Assembly: GCA_958430865.1 (NCBI GenBank)
Contig: CAUDNR010000202.1
Span: 80,948 to 130,868 of the forward strand
DNA: 49,921 nt
From: Entrophospora sp. SA101
Taxonomy: Eukaryota; Glomeromycota; Glomeromycetes; Entrophosporales; Entrophosporaceae
Reading direction: 5' to 3'
Positions 43,606 through 49,921 of the stretch are shown one piece after another (within the stretch, counting starts at the first letter, position 1; every line of letters starts with the position of its first letter). A program made the translations under genes and the position numbers. Below the pieces are notes generated by a model that saw nothing but the letters and a program-made list of their open reading frames with translations, was not told where the DNA came from and did no database searches.

Positions 43606-43842
43606 ATGAAACCCAAGGATTGTAGCACCATTAGAAGTATTTTGAAGAAAGAACAAGTGCTCCTTATGTTTTCAAAATAAATGATACTCAAACACTGGAA
43701 GCTTATCTAAGGAAAAAAATGGTTACTTATGAAATTTACCACCAAGAAGAAAGAAAGATAATAAACATTAAGAAAAGAAACAGAATGAAAGTACACTGTT
43801 ACCCAACAAAAAATCAAAAATCTTTAGAAGGAAAATAATTAA
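43606..43842 (+). pseudogene. small ORF of the coiled-coil cluster, copy 2
   Basis: Homologue of 31784-31975: ATG at 43606, MKPKDCSTIRSILKKEQ, then a deletion and frameshift at 43655. The equivalent of APYVFKINDTQTLEAYLRKK follows in another frame, then EIYHQEERKIIN and a lysine-rich end. The 45 bp before the ATG (CATATAAAAA...TATATCAGGTCCACT) are also conserved between the copies. Here it converges on the coiled-coil genes, whereas copy 1 diverges from them. Confidence 0.6.
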
Positions 43843-43869
43843 TGTGGTAATTATAAAAGTTATACCTGC

Positions 43870-44455
43870 TACTCATAATCATATTTGTCATCATAATTTC
43901 CTTTATTTTTTGAAATATTGTTTTTATATTCATCAGCAGCTTTGGCAAAATCTTCATTTTTAAGTCAGAGACAATAGTTTTGACATGATTACATTTGTAA
44001 TCAGGAAGAATGTAAATTTATTTTTATCAGTAATACTATAGCTGCTTTTTTATAATCATTGGATTATCATCAATAAGATATTGAAAGCCAGGATATTTTC
44101 TTTAACTTCATCTAAAGGACAGTCAGAATGAATTTCAATTTATACAAAGGAAAGTTACTTTCTTATTTTCAACCAAGGTCATTTCTTTCTGAGTTTCTTT
44201 AACTTCAATTTAAACAATTTGACCATTTTGCTGTTGTAATTGGGTTAATTGAAATTTTAAATCATTGATTTCTTTTATTAATTCTTGGGGTGTTAACTCT
44301 TTTAGTTGCTTATTCTCCTCTTCTAAGTGTCTAATCCTATCCAATAACTCTTGTTTTTGTCTTTTATGCCAATCCTCAAACACTTCCAAAGCCTCTAAAT
44401 GAGTTTCTACTTCCTCAGTCAGTTGATTTTTTTTTTCCTTCAAACCATTTATTTG
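43870..44455 (-). pseudogene. coiled-coil protein with C-terminal domain, decayed, cluster 2
   Basis: The minus strand reads INGLKEKKNQLTEEVETHLE, FEDWHKRQKQELLDRIRHLE, then KEINDLKFQLTQLQQQNGQIV to a TAA at 44210. The same frame goes on sensibly (IEVKETQKEMTLVENKKVTF). After frameshifts come IEIHSDCPLDEVKENILAF, YLIDDNPMIIKK, LPDYKCNHVKTIVSDLK and NEDFAKAADEYKNNISKNKG. TGA occurs in several of these frames. The C-terminal part is a distinct small domain that I cannot name. Intronless and in the same direction as the two genes upstream. Confidence 0.5.
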
Positions 44456-44461
44456 TGTTTA

Positions 44462-44690
44462 ATAAAAAAGTAACATTCCTCCATTTTGGTGAGGCAAAAG
44501 ATTAAGTTCTCCTCTTCTTTACAATCACAAGTGTATCTAGTCTTTAGCCTTCCACAACTACATTTACTTATCACTTTCAGCCATTTCACCAGTTGCTTTG
44601 CTTTGCATTCTGATTTGACAAACTGCTTTTTTCAAACCAAGGCAAAAAACACAAGTAGAATTATTGCTATGTCATTATTCTAACTCTAAG
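44462..44690 (-). pseudogene. cysteine-rich small ORF relic, cluster 2
   Basis: The minus-strand frame reads IAIILLVFFALV-TGA-KKQ, then VKWLKVISKCSCGRLKTRY and TCDCKEEENLIFCLTKMEEC. It has a hydrophobic start and a C-x-C...C-x-C pattern suggestive of metal binding. An overlapping frame (CVFCLGLKKAVCQ) also looks protein-like, so the true frame is uncertain. It lies between two coiled-coil genes in the same orientation. Confidence 0.35.
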
Positions 44691-44737
44691 ATTGTGTAGA
44701 GTAGTTCTCTCATGATTACTTAACTGGAACTTCTATT

Positions 44738-45555
44738 TTAGTAACAAGTGCTCGACTGTGAAACTTCTCTCTTTTGATTAATTTCTGCAACTGCTGAACC
44801 TTGGCTCTTGTCTTTGTTTTTAATTGCCTGCTTAGTTAAATTATTATTTTCTTCTTTAGGTAGAACGGGTAAGGGTTTTCTTTCCAAATATAGTTGTGTT
44901 TTTAGTCTTTCTCTTTCTTTTGCTTCATATTCAAATCTCTGATCATCCTTTCTTAACATTACTAATTTTTGGGCTAACTCTTCTTGTAACTTTTCATTAT
45001 TTGTTATTTCCACTTCAAGAATTTTATCAGACTTTTGCAACATTTGTGATTTTTGTTTGATTTCATCATTCAAAAGACCTTTTTGTCAGTTTTTTCATTC
45101 TTCAGCCTTACTTATTGCTTTCAACTAGGTCTTTAGAACTTTGTTCTAATTTTTCAATGAATTCAAAGACAACTTTATTTAATTCTTTCTCTGTTCTGCT
45201 TGTTAAATTTTTTAATTCTTCCAAGTCTCAGTTATGAAATTGATCTTCTCAAGAAACATTATCAATTTCTTCTTGCTCCTCATGTCAAACTAACAAAATT
45301 TCTGCAAGTTTCTAAATCTTCAACTTGTTCTTTATACTTATTCAATTCTGCTATTTTCTTTTCATACTCTCTCTTTTGTTCAGTAAGTTGATAACCTCTT
45401 TTACTTCAACTTGAAATATAACCAGAACAACTTGTAGCTAATTCTTTTGAACTATCAATAATCTCCTCTGACATTTCTTCAATAGTAATATTATCAAATA
45501 AAATTCTTTTACAATTTTTGGCTCAATTTCTTGCTTCATTAGGATCTATTGCCAT
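44738..45555 (-). pseudogene. coiled-coil gene read with TGA as sense (Mollicutes-like), cluster 2
   Basis: The ATG at 45555 opens MAIDPNEARN-TGA-AKNCKR (TGA 45523-45525). It continues EEMSEEIIDSSKELATSCSG and YISS-TGA-SKRGYQ (45406-45408). After a frameshift it reads DNVS-TGA-EDQFHN-TGA-DLEELKN (45249 and 45228), to SKDLVESNK. After a second shift it reads KAEE-TGA-KN-TGA-QKGLL (45095 and 45086), then an open coiled coil to STCY-TAA at 44738. So there are six in-frame TGA, no internal TAA or TAG in the chosen frames, and two frameshifts in about 270 codons. The start lies two bases after the stop of the upstream ORF. A GAGGGAG Shine-Dalgarno-like stretch ends 10 nt before the ATG. Confidence 0.7.
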
Positions 45556-45557
45556 TC

Positions 45558-45946
45558 TTATTTATCTCCCTCTAATCACTTTTTGTTTAGTTTCTTATAT
45601 CCATCAGGAAATTTTCCCTGCCGTAATATTACATCCATAAATTTTATTATGTAAATTGTAATATTTGCATAAAAAATTATGTAATATTTACACTCAATGC
45701 AATAATTGCATAATATTACAGGGCCCACTGTAAACTTATGTAATAGTGTAATAATTACATAAATCTGTGTCAGAAAAAATTTCCTGATGTCATCAATGAC
45801 CAGGGACATGACTACTTTCATCAAGTTGACCAGTAAGGTGTCAAATTTTTAGTTTTAGATTTTCAATTTCTTGTTCTCTTGATACTGCTGATTTCTTCTA
45901 ATAGTTGTTTATTTTTTTGTTCAATTTCATTTATTATGCTTGTCAT
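45558..45946 (-). pseudogene. small coiled-coil ORF with TGA codons, split by a MITE
   Basis: The ATG at 45946 opens MTSIINEIEQKNKQLLEEIS. A one-base insertion follows, then VSREQEIENLKLKI-TGA-HLT and GQLDESSHVPGH. Here the 188-bp MITE (45602-45789) interrupts. With the MITE and one TC removed, the frame continues TGA-TGA-YKKLNKK-TGA-LEGDK and reaches TAA at 45558-45560. That gives four TGA as sense and a true TAA end immediately before the next gene. About 70 residues if restored; partner unknown. Confidence 0.6.
45602..45789. mobile_element. MITE, CATCAGG family, copy 4 (188 bp)
   Basis: Terminal inverted repeats CATCAGGAAATTTT are perfect for 14 bp; TC flanks both sides (45600-45601, 45790-45791). 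The interior is filled with GTAATATTAC-like repeats. It is inserted in the bacterial-type small ORF. Confidence 0.92.
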
Positions 45947-46084
45947 GATTTTCTTGTTTAGTTATTTTTTTCTTTTAATATATCCTTTTTATGAGGATAT
46001 ATAAATCATTTTAGTATTTTTTTACTTTAAAAGTGGAAAAGCTAACAAATGTTTGTCAAAAGATTAAACTTAATGATGGTAAGT

Positions 46085-46184
46085 CCTATAAAAAATTTGG
46101 CATGGAAATGTATGGAAAACTGTACAGAAAAATGTGAATTTCAGGTAAAATTCCATACATTTTCTGTGCCAATTTTTTTATAGG
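46085..46184. mobile_element. 100-bp hairpin MITE
   Basis: Arms of about 34 bp start CCTATAAAAAATTTGGCA and contain ATGTATGGAA; the right arm, reversed, is CCTATAAAAAAATTGGCA...ATGTATGGAA. The loop is about 30 bp. No clear target duplication. Confidence 0.8.
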
Positions 46185-46324
46185 GAAGGGGACAAATTAA
46201 CAAGTGGTGAAGTGATTTTCTCTGGCTCCATTATGGAAATAATAAGTGCAAGTATTTGGGTAATATTTTTTGATATCTCGTTCTAAATAAGATATTTCAA
46301 ACTTCTAAATATTTTATTTACTTT

Positions 46325-46690
46325 CAGTATAGATTGGTCTTGGGCAAGTAATGCCTTTGAATTTATCTCTAACAAATGGACAAATATTATGATAAAGATA
46401 TACTTGCCTTTTGTAATCCAAAGGAGGTGGTGTCAATACTAAAATATATAAAGCTTTAATTTCTTCAAAAATATCCTGTTTTTTTAGTTTTTAATGAATT
46501 GAATTTAGTAAAAGTTCCATTAGCCACTTCCTGAGTTTTAACTACACCAAGATTAGATGCTTCAAAAAGAAAATGTTGATACTTTTATAAACCATTTAGT
46601 TTCTTAAAATAAATTCCCAAAATAGCTTTAATATCTAAGTATTGAAAGCCTTTTCCACCTTCATAACATTATTGAGCTTTATTTAATCCT
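46325..46690 (-). pseudogene. unassigned coding relic
   Basis: The minus strand reads CYEGGKGFQYLDIKAILGIY and FEASNLGVVKTQEVANGTFT. After a frameshift it reads DIFEEIKALYILVLTPPPLD and YHNICPFVRDKFKGITCPRP. Two TAA and one frameshift interrupt it. The composition is protein-like and fungal in style; family not recognised. Confidence 0.45.
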
Positions 46691-46702
46691 GCTGGACCAG
46701 AC

Positions 46703-47439
46703 CTAAGGCTCCGAACGAATCGAATTGAATTGGATCAAATCGAATTTGAGAGTGATTTGATTTGATTTGATTTGATTTGATTTGATTTGATTCGTGACAT
46801 GATTCAAATTGATTCGAATCAAACCGGATTCCTAAAATTTTTTTAACATCATATTAAATTTATATTTTTAATTTGATAATTTAAATTTATATTACACAGT
46901 GAATCTCAATTAGTGTGCCTCCATTTAATGAATACTAATGGATTGAGGTCTAAGAATGGTTTAATGATAATAAAATTCTTCTTGATATGATATTTATTTG
47001 AATTTTTAATAATAACGGATTTCTTGATTTTAATATTAATGGTTGAGTGACCTATATTATTAATAATGATGATTTACAGTTGTACAATTTAATATTCTTC
47101 AACTTCAATTTCTTCAACAAGAGATGCAATTATTGCACCAGGTAAAATTTTTTTTTTGAATTTTACAATATTTATACTGTATAAATAAATATAAAATATA
47201 AAATATTTTTGTAAATAAAATTATAAAATATACATTAAAATAAAGATTTTTCATTTATTATATATAGTGCATTTGATTCAAATCATGGATTCAAATCAGT
47301 TGTTATTATAGATTCGAACCAGTCAGTTTGAGTCAAATCAAATCAGTTCAAATCAAATTATATATTCGAATCAGTTCGAATTGTATCAAATTATATATTC
47401 GAATCGGTTCGAATTTCATTGATTCGTTCGGAGCCTTAG
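46703..47439. mobile_element. 737-bp element with TCCGAACGAATC ends and GATTCGAATC repeats
   Basis: Inverted ends CTAAGGCTCCGAACGAATC (46703) and GATTCGTTCGGAGCCTTAG (ending 47439) are perfect for 19 bp. Subterminal zones at both sides are filled with TTGATTTGATT, GATTCGAATC and TTCGAATCGG motifs, including a (GATTT)n run at 46757-46795. The middle (46840-47270) is AT-rich and non-coding. A non-autonomous element; superfamily unassigned. Confidence 0.85.
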
Positions 47440-48725
47440 AAGTTAGTTAAGAAATTAGGTAAGGAAAGCGGGGTGTGTGGGAAGTGTGAGGAGAAATTTG
47501 TTTAATGAAATTTTTTTTGTGACGAAATAATTTTCGACAAAAATGAACATTCAATGAAATGTATCGGAACCGTCACGTGATTCACTGAATATTACATCTG
47601 ATCAATGATCATCTTTCTATATTAGTTGTGTGACATGCCTCATCAATTGATTTTCTTGAAATTTGTGTCACGTGAAGCTATTTTAAAATATCTCGTTATT
47701 CTCATATAAACTCGAACTTCATTGTTAGGGTAAATGAAATACTCCATTAAAGCTTTTTAATGAATACCTTTGCATACTGAAAGGTCTTCTCTACATGAAT
47801 TCACAGCTATTCAAAAAGGTATTACTTTTTCACTTCAAAGCTCAGGTTATTTCTCAATATCACTTTAAAAGACTTGATGGTAAATGAGAAGGTGCAGAAT
47901 GATTTCATATGATCATTACTTTATGGGAGTGTTGATTAATAAGTTTTAGAGAAGTTCATGAAAACTATTTATAGAAATTTAATAGTCGTGAAGAATTTTA
48001 TGATGGGATTCAGCAAAAACTAAAAGATGATTATTTTATATTTCTGACTTTACATTAATTAAAGTTTCATTAACAATTATTAATTATTGTTTTATTTATA
48101 TATAAATAATAAATAAAATGTATAAATTGTCTGTTTTATCAATTATTCAATTGTTTGAGTAGGGGTGATTAAAGTAAGCATTAAGGACAAGATCTATGAG
48201 GCATGGGAAATAATTTCAGGAATATAGTTATGGTAAATTAGCAATTTTTCAGTAGCTGCAATGCATATTGCCATTTTTGAGAGCTCTTTGTTGCGCATGG
48301 TTTCAAACCCTTATCTGTGTTGTATGTGAAATCAAAATTTATATTGAATTTCACATATGTGAATTGCAAATTCACATAGATTTCATTTTCATGTACAACA
48401 TCTGTATATATGCCAACTAAGTTAGAAAAAGGTCTTTGGGTTGTAGAATTATATATAAAAAAAATTTAATTTTCACAATTTATGTAAAATATATTGCAAT
48501 TTTTTGATTTTTTAATTCTCATTTACTTTTTGAAGTCTTGGAGATTATTTCAAATTCTTTGGGATTAAAGTTTGAACAGAATTTTTTGTGTAAAGTTAAA
48601 GGAAACGTGAAGTATTTACGGCGAAACGAGGCATTAAAATTATGTAGATCATTCTAGAATCAATTTCTATCTATGGTAATATTCCTGACTTGGTTTACGT
48701 GTTTGTTTTTTTTTAAAAAAACAAA
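47440..48725. other. intergenic, one small inverted repeat
   Basis: 48318-48402 forms an imperfect foldback (GTTGTATGTGAAATC against GATTTCATTTTCATGTACAAC, with TTCACATATGTGAA inside). No gene seen in the rest. Confidence 0.5.
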
Positions 48726-48983
48726 ATGACTAACAAAAGAAAACAAGACAATGAACGAGTGGAAGTTCTTGGGCAAGTGCTTATCATAAGATTGGTGATT
48801 GTCGCCACTTGTCATCACCCTAGTTATATAAATGGTTTAAGATCTCAAAAGCATCATTCACTAATTAAAAATGACAAAGATAATGAAGAAAATACGAATA
48901 TTTACGACGGGCTGCGTACTCCAACTGATCAAAATTTTAATACATTTGGAAATGATTACTTACTTATACAATTAAATGAATAG
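48726..48983 (+). CDS. hypothetical ORF, 85 aa
   Basis: From an ATG preceded by AAAAAACAAA to TAG. The sequence is polar and of fairly normal composition (NDKDNEENTNIYDGLRTPTD, QNFNTFGNDYLLIQLNE). No motif or family recognised, and no intron evident. It could be a real small protein or the exon of a lost gene. Confidence 0.3.
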   Translation: MTNKRKQDNERVEVLGQVLIIRLVIVATCHHPSYINGLRSQKHHSLIKNDKDNEENTNIYDGLRTPTDQNFNTFGNDYLLIQLNE

Positions 48984-49447
48984 TAAAAGCAAGCGAAATC
49001 CGAGATGTAAATAAACAACACATTCGTTGAAGCTAATTTGTAGTTCTATATTCTATTGTTAACCGATTGACTCCGTTTATACTATAGAGAACCAATTTGC
49101 TCAAACATAATTGACACCACGAATAAGCATTTAATGGAAAGATTGAAACTAAAACATGACTACCGTTGGAAACCTATAATTAATAACACAACTAAATATG
49201 TTGATGAACTAATCAAAAACGTGTGTTTTTAAGGATTTGTGACTAACAATTTTTTTTTGATTTTTTTTCAATTCGACTTTTCCTAATCTGTCTATTTCTG
49301 TGTTTTTAGAGTGATAATTGCAGTAGCTTCCAGTAAATCCAAACTTCATTCACACCATCAGAGGAAGCTTATTCGTTCAACGAACATTATGCAATGAATT
49401 AGGTTCACCGGTTTGCTGATAAATTGCGAGTTTGATGTTTTATTTAG
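48984..49447. other. flank of hAT relic
   Basis: AT-rich. A few patches (49060-49200, 49320-49410) look like decayed coding sequence, possibly upstream parts of the hAT transposase, but no motif can be read with confidence. Confidence 0.35.
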
Positions 49448-49570
49448 TTCACATTGATTAAAGAAAAAGGCATTGAATATGGTGGTTTAAAAACTCTGGT
49501 AAAGACGAGATGGATTAGCACATACGAACGTTTGGCATCAATTTTACGTTTGAAACCTTGCCTTGAAAAG
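49448..49570 (+). pseudogene. hAT transposase fragment
   Basis: After an acceptor-like TTTATTTAG the frame reads LIKEKGIEYGGLKTLVKTRW and ISTYERLASILRLKPCLEK, followed by a donor-like GTAATT. The GGLKT..KTRW.S.YE...SIL.LK pattern is the part of hAT transposases around the RW motif. The rest of the gene is not evident within the window. Confidence 0.65.
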
Positions 49571-49921
49571 GTAATTAATAGGGGTGTTCAAAGTTGTCCG
49601 TTCCTGTTTCCTGTTCCTTGTTACACGGTCAAAATTAAATTTTATTGGCTGATTAGGAGGAACAGGAAACGGAACAGAGAAACAACAAATTTGTTGTTTC
49701 CATTTCAGTCAGGGAGATTTCCAAATTTGGAATTTCCAAATACTGTAATGATTAACATTCTAGATTCATTGTGTAATTCTAAAAAAGAATCAAAACAAAA
49801 AATGATTGGCTAAATTTATGCAGATCCTTTCATATATAAATTAAACCCGTTGAGTTTTAAATTACATACAATATATGAATTTATAGCTATTATGCATGCA
49901 TACCTAGAATTAAGCAATATC
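49571..49921. repeat. TE-derived sequence at window end
   Basis: TAGGGGTGTTCAAAGTTG at 49578 followed by CCGTTCCTGTTTCCTGTTCC, and GGAACAGGAAACGGAAC at 49660, form an inverted pair about 70 bp apart. TTTCCAAATTTGGAATTTCC follows near 49710. It looks like a small element inserted in or after the hAT relic; the right border is not seen. Confidence 0.45.

Noticed and set aside
1..49921. Whole window as a bacterial or endobacterial contig, since some genes seem to use TGA as Trp
   Set aside because: Spliceosomal introns with in-frame joins, eukaryotic kinase, BTB/TLDc and SAP families, Tc1, pogo and hAT relics and an 18S fragment throughout show a fungal nuclear contig.

Overview
The window looks like nuclear DNA of an arbuscular mycorrhizal fungus (Glomeromycotina, Rhizophagus-like), inferred from gene content and not from a database search. 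It is very AT-rich, with short GT-AG introns of about 60-100 bp. It carries gene families typical of these fungi: a tyrosine-kinase-like kinase with an N-terminal CxxC...CxxC motif, BTB-BACK-TLDc proteins, an AIG1-type GTPase, a SAP-domain protein and an O-fucosyltransferase-like protein. The space between them is packed with decayed transposons and MITEs. Genes that look intact are the kinase (3939-5353, +), the AIG1 GTPase (12331-13413, -), two near-identical BTB/TLDc genes (21639-23294 and 26064-27719, -) and the glycosyltransferase-like gene (39523-41088, +).

Layout. 1-2600: a dead Tc1 transposase, then a dead pogo/Tigger transposase split by three MITEs. 2.5-9 kb: the kinase and weak relics. 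9.2-10.4 kb: two hexamer satellites. 10.4-13.4 kb: a broken and an intact AIG1 GTPase, both on the minus strand. 14.5-20.4 kb: TE debris, an ectopic 18S rRNA fragment and a decayed Tc1 element. 21.1-28.0 kb: a direct duplication of a 2.5 kb BTB/TLDc unit, separated by a truncated LTR-retrotransposon 5' end and a BTB relic; a third copy of its 3' flank lies at 30.0 kb. 30.4-32.1 kb and 43.6-45.9 kb: two clusters of intronless coiled-coil genes. 32.2-37.1 kb: decayed fungal genes, including a 10-exon gene hit by two MITEs. 37.5-39.5 kb: repeats and a perfect palindrome. 46-49.9 kb: MITEs and a hAT relic.

The most unusual signal is the pair of coiled-coil clusters. Their frames stay open over hundreds of codons only if TGA is read as an amino acid: I count 17 in-frame TGA against one or two TAA and no TAG. 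In one place a TAA stop sits two bases before the next ATG, as in a bacterial operon. TGA as Trp is the code of Mollicutes, and these fungi are known to host Mollicutes-related endobacteria. One of these reading frames is interrupted by a MITE whose family also sits in clearly fungal DNA in this window. The bacterial-type DNA therefore appears to have been integrated in the fungal genome and then to have decayed there. The competing explanation, CGA to TGA decay, is real elsewhere in the window and is discussed.

A second point is a MITE family with CATCAGGAAA ends and a variable 2-bp target duplication (four of four copies). One copy landed 14 bp inside a coding region and put an outward-facing ATG, in frame, in place of the original start. 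Coding calls come from reading translations; no alignment or search was run.
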